64,000 nucleotides of DNA from Legionellaceae bacterium UBA6148. GTDB lineage: Bacteria > Pseudomonadota > Gammaproteobacteria > Legionellales > Legionellaceae. Position numbers and translations under genes: made by a program. Shown here piece after piece: positions 33,416 through 40,289 of this stretch. The stretch is from positions 5,137-69,136 of the forward strand of contig DIUW01000054.1 in NCBI GenBank assembly GCA_002423125.1, in the 5' to 3' direction. The notes under the pieces were generated by a model that made no database searches, was not told where the DNA came from, and worked only from the letters and a program-made list of their open reading frames with translations. The stretch's first letter is position 1; the number at the start of each line of letters is the position of its first letter.

Positions 33416-35700
33416 AGATTCTTAAACGTATTGTACAGGATGTAACTACGGCTAGTGATTTAACCAATGCATTGCATACATTGGTGCTCCGGGTGCGAGA
33501 AGCAATTAGTGCTGACGCTGTGTCAGTTTATCTTATCGACAGAAAACACTCAGAGTATGTTCTCATTGCGACAGACGGCTTGAACAAACAAGCAGAGTCT
33601 AATTTTCGTATGGGTATGGATGGCGGTTTGATTGGGATGGTTGGTCGACGCGAAGAGCCTATTAATGTTGATAATGCCCAAATTCATCCGACTTTCCATA
33701 AAGATCCTTGCCTAGGAGAGGACCAGCTTAATGCGTTTTTGGGCGTGCCCATCATTCAACATCGCCACTTGTACGGTGTGATTGCTGTTCAACGATTTGA
33801 AGGTCGGTGTTTTGATGATGCAGAAGAAGCGTTTGTAATCACATTGGCATCCCAATTAGGCGGGATGCTTTCTCATGCAGATGCAACCGGAGAGTTGGCT
33901 CATATTACTCAAAGCCATTCTAAAGGCACCACTAAATCAGAAACAAGTCAGCTCGTTCTTGGTGGAGTCGGTTGCGTTTCTGGAGTCGCCATTGGCACTG
34001 CGGTCGTTGTGTATCATGCCGCTGATATTGATGCGGTCCCTCGGCGGATGACCGATTCTCTTGATGCTGAAACGGCCATTTTTTATATTGCCTTAAAAGC
34101 CGCGCGGGATAATATACAGCGTCTGGGGCGTCGGTTATCGTTGACGGTTGATGAAGATGAACATGCTTTGTTTGATGTTTATTTACGTATTTTGGATAAC
34201 GATAGTTTGGGCGCAGACGTCGAGCATGAAATTCGTCAAGAGCGTCTTACTGCACAGGCCGCGTTAGCCTCTGTGATTAAACGTCATGTTCATCAATTTG
34301 AAAACATGAAAGACGATTATTTACGTGAACGCGCGAGTGATTTTCGTGACTTGGGTCGTCGTGTATTAGCTGAATTGCAATCCTCTCAGCGTGAAGAAAT
34401 AGACTATCCGAAACGTACCATTTTGGTGGGAGACGATATTACTGCTGCGGCTTTGGCGGAAGTCCCCGAAGGGCAGTTAGCCGCCATTGTTTCGGCCAAA
34501 GGATCCAATAATTCGCATGTGACTATTTTAGCTCGCGCGTTAGGCGTGCCCGCAGTAATGGGGGTTCGTGGGCTTAATATTGATCAATTGTCGCGTCGAG
34601 CGATGGTTGTTGATGGGTATAACGGGCATGTATTTGTGTCACCTACCCGCGCGATTCTGAGTGAGTACAAGCAATTAGCTCAAGAAGAAAATGAATTAAA
34701 CCAAAGCCTTGTGGCCTTGCGTGATAAGCCCGCAGAAACAATGGATAATCACCGTATTTCATTACAGGTGAATACCGGTCTTGCAATGGACTCGGGTCTT
34801 TCCATGAGCGTGGGGGCCGAGGGGGTTGGCCTGTATCGTTCTGAAATCCCGTTTATGAGCCGTGACCGATTTCCTTCCGAAGATGAGCAATGCATTATCT
34901 ATCGCCAGTTACTCAAAGCGTTCGCTCCGCGTACCGTCACGATGCGTACCCTGGATATTGGTGGTGACAAAGTTCTGCCTTATTTTCCAATTAAAGAAGA
35001 CAACCCTTATCTTGGGTGGCGAGGGATTCGGATCACACTGGATCATCCCGACGTATTTCTATTGCAAGTCCGCGCGATGATGCGCGCTAATGAAGGGTTA
35101 AATAATTTACGAATCATGCTGCCGATGGTGACTTCTTTGAGTGAAGTGGATGAGGCTCTAAAATTGCTACATCAAGCCTATCTTGAGCTTTTGGAAGAAG
35201 GTTGCCAAATTGAAAAACCACCGGTAGGCGTTATGATTGAAGTCCCTTCTGCCGTATATTTGGCGCGTGAATTAGCGAAAAAAGTTGATTTTTTATCAGT
35301 TGGAACGAATGATTTAACTCAATATTTATTAGCCGTAGATCGCAATAATTCGCGTGTCGCCAGTCTTTATGATGCACTACACCCGGCGATGCTGATGGCC
35401 TTGCACAAAATTGTTGAAGGTGCGCGAGCGGGGGGCGTTGAGGTCAGCGTGTGCGGAGAGATGGCAAGTGATCCTCTTGCCGTGGTGGTGTTGCTGGCAA
35501 TGGGATTTAACACGCTCAGTATGAATTCAGCAAGTCTTCCTCGTGTGAAATGGGTGGTTCGTACGTTTACCATTGCTCACGCACGTCGACTGTTGGCTGA
35601 AGTACTTGAGCTTGATCATCCCACTGAAATTCGAGCACATTTGCAACAAGCATTGATTGCTGAAGGTCTGGGTGGATTGATTCGGGCCGGAAAATCGTGA
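33409..35700 (+). CDS. ptsP: Enzyme I-Ntr, phosphoenolpyruvate-protein phosphotransferase PtsP
   Basis: EI-Ntr starts the nitrogen-related PTS phosphorelay. The 763-residue protein has an N-terminal GAF domain (~1-150, with NVDNAQIHPTFHKDPCLGED), the phosphohistidine region NSHVTILARALGVPAVMG around residue 370, and a C-terminal PEP-binding barrel (TVTMRTLDIGGDKVLPYF, VDFLSVGTNDLTQYLLAVDR, CGEMASDPLA). The GAF domain distinguishes PtsP from PtsI. No NPr or EIIA-Ntr gene is in the window. Confidence 0.97.
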   Translation: MLKILKRIVQDVTTASDLTNALHTLVLRVREAISADAVSVYLIDRKHSEYVLIATDGLNKQAESNFRMGMDGGLIGMVGRREEPINVDNAQIHPTFHKDPCLGEDQLNAFLGVPIIQHRHLYGVIAVQRFEGRCFDDAEEAFVITLASQLGGMLSHADATGELAHITQSHSKGTTKSETSQLVLGGVGCVSGVAIGTAVVVYHAADIDAVPRRMTDSLDAETAIFYIALKAARDNIQRLGRRLSLTVDEDEHALFDVYLRILDNDSLGADVEHEIRQERLTAQAALASVIKRHVHQFENMKDDYLRERASDFRDLGRRVLAELQSSQREEIDYPKRTILVGDDITAAALAEVPEGQLAAIVSAKGSNNSHVTILARALGVPAVMGVRGLNIDQLSRRAMVVDGYNGHVFVSPTRAILSEYKQLAQEENELNQSLVALRDKPAETMDNHRISLQVNTGLAMDSGLSMSVGAEGVGLYRSEIPFMSRDRFPSEDEQCIIYRQLLKAFAPRTVTMRTLDIGGDKVLPYFPIKEDNPYLGWRGIRITLDHPDVFLLQVRAMMRANEGLNNLRIMLPMVTSLSEVDEALKLLHQAYLELLEEGCQIEKPPVGVMIEVPSAVYLARELAKKVDFLSVGTNDLTQYLLAVDRNNSRVASLYDALHPAMLMALHKIVEGARAGGVEVSVCGEMASDPLAVVVLLAMGFNTLSMNSASLPRVKWVVRTFTIAHARRLLAEVLELDHPTEIRAHLQQALIAEGLGGLIRAGKS

Positions 35701-35766
35701 AAGATTGGATTTCAATGCGGGAAAAATTTATACTGTAATGGTGTAATACGGTAAGGAGTTATACCT

Positions 35767-35991
35767 ATGTTATTATCAACTGTGACATCAAAAGGGCAAG
35801 CGACTATTCCTGTGGAAATTCGTAATGCACTGCATTTAAAGCCCGGGGATAAAATTACATTTGAAATACGGAATCATCAAGCAATGATTGCCAAAGCAAA
35901 ATCATTCGATTATTTATATCATGCGGCTGTTTTGAATAGTTTAAGTGAATGGAATTCATCAGAAGATGATGAAGCTTATCGTGATCTATAA
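35767..35991 (+). CDS. AbrB/SpoVT-type DNA-binding protein (orphan antitoxin-like)
   Basis: The 74-residue protein starts LLSTVTSKGQATIPVEIRNA LHLKPGDKI, the swapped-hairpin AbrB/MazE fold used by PrlF/MazE-type antitoxins. Its C-terminal half (SEWNSSEDDEAYRDL) is acidic, like toxin-binding tails. AAGGAG is 9 bases before the ATG. No toxin gene follows: lgt begins within the last ~26 bases of this gene. It sits between ptsP and lgt, which are adjacent in E. coli, so it is an insertion into conserved order. Confidence 0.85.
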   Translation: MLLSTVTSKGQATIPVEIRNALHLKPGDKITFEIRNHQAMIAKAKSFDYLYHAAVLNSLSEWNSSEDDEAYRDL

Positions 35992-36778
35992 TCCGCTTAC
36001 TTTCCCTCATATTGATCCTATCGCTTTCTCTATAGGCCCTGTTCATGTGCACTGGTATGGTCTGATGTATCTTATTGGATTTGCACTTGCCTGGGGATTG
36101 GCCCAATGGCGTGTAAAACATTACGTGCTGCCGTGGACAAGTGAACAAATTGGTGATTTGATTTTTTTTGCGGCCATCGGTGTGATCATCGGTGGGCGGC
36201 TCGGATATATGTTATTTTATAATACCGAGGAGTGGATCCATCAACCCTTGCTGGTTTTTAAACTCTGGGAAGGCGGCATGTCGTTTCATGGTGGTTTGCT
36301 AGGTGTTCTTGTTGCAATGGTATTGTTTACACATAAAACTAAAAAGTCATTTTTAAGTGTCATTGATTTTGTAGCGCCACTCGTGCCGCTTGGGCTTGGA
36401 GCTGGGCGCATTGGGAATTTTATTAATGGCGAATTATGGGGGCGTGTTACGGATGTGCCATGGGGAATGGTATTTCCTATGGCTGGTGATGCACCGCGCC
36501 ATCCTTCTCAGCTCTATGAGTTGGGTTTGGAAGGCATTGCATTATTTATTCTTGTTTGGTGGTACGCAGCAAAATCACGCCCTGCGGGTTGTGTATCAGG
36601 CGTATTTTTAATCGGTTATTCGATTAGCCGCTTGACCGTTGAATGCTTTCGTCAGCCTGATTTACAGCTAGGTTTTTTAGCGTTTAATTGGCTGACTATG
36701 GGCCAACTACTTTCTATACCAATGCTGATTGCTGGGCTACTGTTATGGGGAATCAAACGAAATGAAACAATACCTTAA
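35966..36778 (+). CDS. lgt: Prolipoprotein diacylglyceryl transferase
   Basis: Lgt attaches diacylglycerol to the lipobox cysteine of prolipoproteins at the inner membrane. The ~270-residue protein has seven hydrophobic helices, the catalytic-region MSFHGGLLG and the signature GAGRIGNFINGELWG. The family start is ...FPHIDPIAFSIGPVHVHWYG, so ATG 35966 or 35969 is preferred over the GTG at 35945. It overlaps the AbrB-type gene at its start and thyA by 17 bases at its end. Confidence 0.96.
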   Translation: MMKLIVIYNPLTFPHIDPIAFSIGPVHVHWYGLMYLIGFALAWGLAQWRVKHYVLPWTSEQIGDLIFFAAIGVIIGGRLGYMLFYNTEEWIHQPLLVFKLWEGGMSFHGGLLGVLVAMVLFTHKTKKSFLSVIDFVAPLVPLGLGAGRIGNFINGELWGRVTDVPWGMVFPMAGDAPRHPSQLYELGLEGIALFILVWWYAAKSRPAGCVSGVFLIGYSISRLTVECFRQPDLQLGFLAFNWLTMGQLLSIPMLIAGLLLWGIKRNETIP

Positions 36779-37556
36779 TCTGATTGAACATGTATTGGCG
36801 CATGGTGTAGAAAAGCAAGACCGAACGGGAACAGGTACATTGTCGGTTTTTGCGTATCAAATGCGGTTCAATCTTACACAAGGCTTTCCTTTAGTCACGA
36901 CCAAAAAACTCCACATTCGAAGTATTGTGCATGAATTGCTCTGGTTTCTGAAGGGGGATACAAATATTGCGTATTTAAAAGACAATAACGTGAGTATTTG
37001 GGATGAGTGGGCCGATTCAGCTGGAAATCTTGGGCCCGTATATGGCCATCAATGGCGCAGTTGGGGAGCCTCCGATGGACGTAGCATTGATCAACTGAGT
37101 GATGTTGTTCAACAAATAAAGATTAATCCGGACTCGCGCCGTCTCATTGTGAGCGCATGGAATGTCGGTGAGTTGCATCAAATGGCATTGCCACCGTGTC
37201 ATGCTTTGTTTCAGTTCTACGTTGCAAATGGCCAATTATCATGCCAGTTGTACCAACGATCTGCTGATATATTTTTGGGAGTGCCGTTTAATATTGCATC
37301 CTATGCATTGCTGACCCATTTAATCGCTCAACAATGCGGATTAGACGTTGGGGAGTTTATTTGGACCGGTGGTGATTGCCACCTGTATCTGAATCACCTT
37401 GAGCAAGCTAAAACGCAATTACAACGTACGCCATTTGCCGCCCCGCAGTTGCATATTAAGCGCAAACCGGAATCATTGTTTGATTATTGCTTTGATGACG
37501 TTGAGATAGTGAATTATGAATCACATCCCAGCATTAAAGCCCCAATTGCCATCTAG
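36762..37556 (+). CDS. thyA: Thymidylate synthase
   Basis: ThyA makes dTMP from dUMP with methylenetetrahydrofolate. From ATG 36762 the protein is 264 residues, exactly the E. coli length, so this start is preferred over 36729. The catalytic cysteine is in ALPPCHALFQFYV. QDRTGTGTLSVFAYQMRF is the conserved N-terminal dUMP/phosphate region and QRSADIFLGVPFNIASYALL the core. It overlaps the lgt end, so it is translationally coupled. Confidence 0.98.
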   Translation: MKQYLNLIEHVLAHGVEKQDRTGTGTLSVFAYQMRFNLTQGFPLVTTKKLHIRSIVHELLWFLKGDTNIAYLKDNNVSIWDEWADSAGNLGPVYGHQWRSWGASDGRSIDQLSDVVQQIKINPDSRRLIVSAWNVGELHQMALPPCHALFQFYVANGQLSCQLYQRSADIFLGVPFNIASYALLTHLIAQQCGLDVGEFIWTGGDCHLYLNHLEQAKTQLQRTPFAAPQLHIKRKPESLFDYCFDDVEIVNYESHPSIKAPIAI

Positions 37557-37625
37557 CGATAAAAAAAGATCGCGCATAAGCATAAGTATTTGTATACTTA
37601 TTTGATTTTTATAAGAGAAATTCAT

Positions 37626-38192
37626 ATGTCAATTAAATCGGATCGTTGGATTGAAAAAATGTCATTAGAACACGGTATGATTACACCGTTTCAGCCAGGG
37701 CAAGTTCGTGAAAACAGTAAGGGTCGTATTATTTCGTACGGTGTTTCAAGTTACGGTTATGATGTGCGCTGTTCGACAGAATTTAAATTATTTACCAATC
37801 TTAATTCAGCCATTGTGGATCCTAAGGCGTTTGATCCAAACAGCTTTGTTGATGTGGAAGGGGATGTATGTATTATTCCGCCGAACTCTTTTGCACTCGC
37901 AAGAACGGTCGAATATTTTCGTATTCCTCGTAATATTCTCACCATCTGTCTTGGAAAATCGACTTACGCACGATGCGGTATTATTGTAAATGTCACGCCG
38001 CTTGAGCCTGAGTGGGAAGGGCATGTGACGTTGGAATTCTCCAATACAACGACATTACCAGCCAAAATTTACGCCAACGAGGGTATCGCCCAAATGATCT
38101 TCCTCGAAGCAACCGACGTGTGTGAGGTTTCTTATCGTGATCGTGGAGGGAAATATCAAGGGCAGACGGGTGTGACACTGCCTCTTACGTGA
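37626..38192 (+). CDS. dcd: dCTP deaminase
   Basis: Dcd deaminates dCTP to dUTP, feeding dUMP to thyA, its immediate upstream neighbour. From ATG 37626 the protein has 188 residues, close to the E. coli enzyme. The core shows ISYGVSSYGYDVRC, LGKSTYARCGIIVNVTPLEP with the catalytic Glu in EPEWEGHVTLEFSN, and the C-terminal KYQGQTGVTLP. AAGAG precedes the start. A short CCCGGG hairpin (38206-38234) follows the stop and may terminate. Confidence 0.97.
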   Translation: MSIKSDRWIEKMSLEHGMITPFQPGQVRENSKGRIISYGVSSYGYDVRCSTEFKLFTNLNSAIVDPKAFDPNSFVDVEGDVCIIPPNSFALARTVEYFRIPRNILTICLGKSTYARCGIIVNVTPLEPEWEGHVTLEFSNTTTLPAKIYANEGIAQMIFLEATDVCEVSYRDRGGKYQGQTGVTLPLT

Positions 38193-38283
38193 TCGGACGT
38201 TTAAATCCCGGGCTTCACCTCGATTCACCCGGGAACTCCGCCTAATTGTTGAAATGAAAAAGGCGGCAACGCCACAGAACCTT

Positions 38284-39231
38284 TCAGTATACCGGCCCAT
38301 CAGGTTGGGGGGTCTCGTCAAAAACACGTGATGCTTCTCTCTCCCCTATTGAGTCAGTGGATTGGCTGAAAAAAGCATGCGAATTCACAACAAGACATTC
38401 AAATGGCGTAGGAGTGTTTTGGTAGGGTCTTTTATTAAGATAGGTAGAATCGAAAGTAATTCCTATTGCGGTATCCTCATCAAAAAAATTTTCCTTGACA
38501 GGTCTGATCAATTTTTGTGCTGCCTCAATTTTAGCTTGAGTTATTGGCCATTCAGGGTGCTGTTCATAATTTACAGGGCAAGGATGACTATCATATACAT
38601 GTAGATTAATTTTCCATTCCTTTAGCTTTCTCTCCCAATGTCTTTTAGATATATTCTCGTGAATATCGGGTGTGGAAGGACGCGTAGGTTCAAATGTACT
38701 CATATCTTCTGACGGAGGATGAGCTGCACGATAATGTAGATACCCCGGTGTTACATAACCAAATTGCACTTGTTTAAGACGTTGTTCAAGTCGATGGGGA
38801 TCTTCCAAAAAAGTTTTGGTCTTAACCTCCGCTGCAACCAGGCTCTGCTCCGCGACTCTAGAATCTCCGCTAGCTCTGGATCCCGCAAACAGAGTTTCTC
38901 GCGTCGAGTCATTTTTTTTGCTTTGACCCAGCTGCGCTTGTACCGAAGGATTTTCTTTATTTTGAAGAACAAGATCCTCCATGACTTCGTTGGAGGGGCG
39001 GTTTCCTACTTGAACCTTAAATAAAACATTCGATGTTAGTGCAGGGGGTGCTATAAAATGATTACCTTGATGCGAAGGTAGTTGTATACGAGTATCGATA
39101 TACTGAGGGGGTGCTTGAAAAAATGGAGGCTGTCGTCGTACGCCTTGTGGTTCATATGGTCTATTAGCAGGCTGCTGATCAGATTCAGGAGGGAAGGGAG
39201 CGGGAATATAAACGGGTGTGAATGGAAGCAT
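38284..39231 (-). CDS. Protein with a histone stem-loop-binding (SLBP)-like RNA-binding domain
   Basis: A 315-residue soluble protein. Residues 1-~70 are Pro/Gln-rich and disordered (FTPVYIPAPFPPESDQQPAN). Residues ~141-214 align along their whole length with the RNA-binding domain of eukaryotic SLBP: LEQRLKQVQFGYVTPGY corresponds to the SLBP stretch with R-x-K-Q-I-x-Y-G-x-x-T-x-x-Y, TRPSTPD to the TPNK turn, and SKRHWERKLKEWKINLH plus VYD to the S-R-R-S-W...W-K-x-x-L-H-F-W-D end. The alignment is from memory of human SLBP. A ~100-residue C-terminal part of unknown fold follows. AAGGAG precedes the ATG. A repeat-derived segment encodes residues ~118-128. It is monocistronic. A host-directed RNA-binding effector is the inferred role. 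Confidence 0.7.
   Translation of the reverse strand: MLPFTPVYIPAPFPPESDQQPANRPYEPQGVRRQPPFFQAPPQYIDTRIQLPSHQGNHFIAPPALTSNVLFKVQVGNRPSNEVMEDLVLQNKENPSVQAQLGQSKKNDSTRETLFAGSRASGDSRVAEQSLVAAEVKTKTFLEDPHRLEQRLKQVQFGYVTPGYLHYRAAHPPSEDMSTFEPTRPSTPDIHENISKRHWERKLKEWKINLHVYDSHPCPVNYEQHPEWPITQAKIEAAQKLIRPVKENFFDEDTAIGITFDSTYLNKRPYQNTPTPFECLVVNSHAFFSQSTDSIGEREASRVFDETPQPDGPVY
38847..38880. repeat. Palindromic-repeat fragment embedded in a coding gene
   Basis: GCTCCGCGAC followed by TCTAGAATCTCCGCTAGCTC and TGGA matches the hemC-hemD intergenic repeat at 57071-57080 and 57093-57116 (22 of 24 in the second block), with an 11-12-base gap there. Here it is translated in frame on the minus strand as residues ~118-128 just before the SLBP-like domain, like Rickettsia palindromic elements. 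Confidence 0.55.
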
Positions 39232-39285
39232 TTTATTTTCTCCTTAATAGACCGCGCGCAGTATAATGATTTTTTACACAGAGAG

Positions 39286-39617
39286 AAAGGTTATTTTAAT
39301 TCAGCCCTGCCTTTTGTTGGAAAGCCATGCATTAGCTGTGAACGTATTGATTGTGGTACCTCTGATTTACCCGCAATGCAAAATATCCAATCTAATTTGG
39401 TAGACAAAGGTAACATGGGAAATTTTACAGGAAGCGTTACAAACTATCGTGGAACTGACTTACCTGGTTATTATTGGAGCTCCACTGAGTATCAGCAAGA
39501 TCCAGGTAGACGCGCATGGGCTCATCGGTTTGAACTCTCAACGGACAGAGTATGCAATTCGATGGTATGAAGGGAATAAGTACCATCCGTGTTAGGTGTG
39601 TACGAAGTTTAACTTAA
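39286..39617 (+). pseudogene. C-terminal fragment of a DUF1566 surface protein, frameshifted
   Basis: One frame reads GTSDLPAMQNIQSNLVDKGN, then TDLPGYYWSSTEYQQDPGRR and AWAHRFELS before a stop at 39568-39570. The typical family ending RVRCVRSLT follows in another frame, ending at 39617. The YYWSST and RCVRSLT signatures are those of DUF1566 exoproteins, as in the intact gene at 52674. There is no start or N-terminal part, so it is a truncated remnant with at least one frameshift. Confidence 0.75.
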
Positions 39618-39624
39618 TAATTTG

Positions 39625-39886
39625 GTAACTCCCCACGTTGTCCCTTGCGTGGTACAATTTAGAAAAAGCCTTGAAAAAAGCTTGATAAATTATGTGAATA
39701 TGATCAAATTTGAAGTTTGTCCTGATATTATGGCGGCTATAGCGCGAGAGAAACAAATCAAGGATGGTCTCGAAAAAAGAAAGATAACCTGGTTAATGCG
39801 TTAAATTCAGAATGGGCTGATTTGTATCCATTGTTATGTTGACGATGGCGACACGCAAGGGTGCTCGGGACGACGTGGGGAGTTAC
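39625..39886. repeat. Inverted repeat flanking a GIY-YIG remnant
   Basis: GTAACTCCCCACGTTGTCCC (39625-39644) and GGGACGACGTGGGGAGTTAC (39867-39886) are inverted with 19 of 20 matches. Inside each arm a second short inverted pair (TTGCGTG near 39645 and CACGCAA near 39852) follows. The 262-bp unit encloses the GIY-YIG fragment and looks like a small mobile or mobilised unit. Confidence 0.65.
39682..39842 (+). pseudogene. GIY-YIG endonuclease C-terminal remnant, frameshifted
   Basis: NYVNMIKFEVCPDIMAAIAR followed by EKQIKDGL matches the C-terminal half of small UvrC-like GIY-YIG nucleases (…EREKQIKGW...). The continuation KKKDNLVNALNSEWADLYP occurs one base out of frame across an A-rich run near 39775. 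The N-terminal GIY and YIG strands are absent. It is a dead fragment between inverted repeats. Confidence 0.65.
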
Positions 39887-39994
39887 AAAAATTGCATTGA
39901 TTGAGTTTCTTGTGGGATGTTTTTTTCAATTATTTTTTGTATTTCTTGATATACATAATATAAACTCGATTCCACAGTTTTTAGTGTAACTCGA

Positions 39995-40162
39995 GATCCG
40001 TTCGGGCTGAGGAGGCGCATACACAAGTGCGTGGTTGTATATACGTACACTGATGCGCCGTCTCGAAGCCTTGGCACAGTTCCCCAGGCTTCGAGACGGC
40101 GCGCAGCACGATGTGATACGCCCCAAGTACGGTGTTTGCGCCTCCTCAGCCCGAACGGATCA
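39995..40162. repeat. 168-bp palindromic element with nested hairpins
   Basis: The outer arms are 25 bases each (39995-40019 and 40138-40162), exact inverted copies containing CCGTTCGGGCTGAGGAGG. A second stem, GCGCCGTCTCGAAGCCT with AGGCTTCGAGACGGCGC (~40053-40101), lies inside. A further inverted pair (CAGTTTTTAG, CTAAAAACTG) lies outside. It resembles the CGTTCGGGCTGAG-type REP/MITE families. Any frame across it is an artefact of the symmetry. Confidence 0.85.
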
Positions 40163-40208
40163 TGCAAAAACTCTAAAAACTGCTGAATAGAATGTAGATG
40201 AATAACCG

Positions 40209-40250
40209 CTAGATTCATGGACCCCGCGGTTAAGCCGCGGGGCGTCGGCG
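40209..40250. repeat. 42-bp GC-rich hairpin repeat, copy 2
   Basis: This is the reverse complement of 5493-5534 with two mismatches, built on the hairpin CCCCGCGG-TTAAG-CCGCGGGG. It lies 17 bases beyond the gcvPB stop and could also serve as that gene's terminator. Confidence 0.8.
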
Positions 40251-40266
40251 TTTTAATTTGTCAAAT

Positions 40267-40289
40267 TTAAAAACTTGAACATCGAGTAT
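40267..40289. repeat. 23-bp dispersed repeat, copy 2, encoding the GcvPB C-terminus
   Basis: Identical to 5564-5586. On the minus strand it encodes the last residues TRCSSF and the TAA of gcvPB, so the repeat supplies the end of the gene. Confidence 0.75.

Noticed and set aside
39883..40218. 111-codon minus-strand frame and a 66-codon frame
   Set aside because: They run across a 168-bp palindrome; the apparent coding is due to its symmetry, and no ribosome site is seen.
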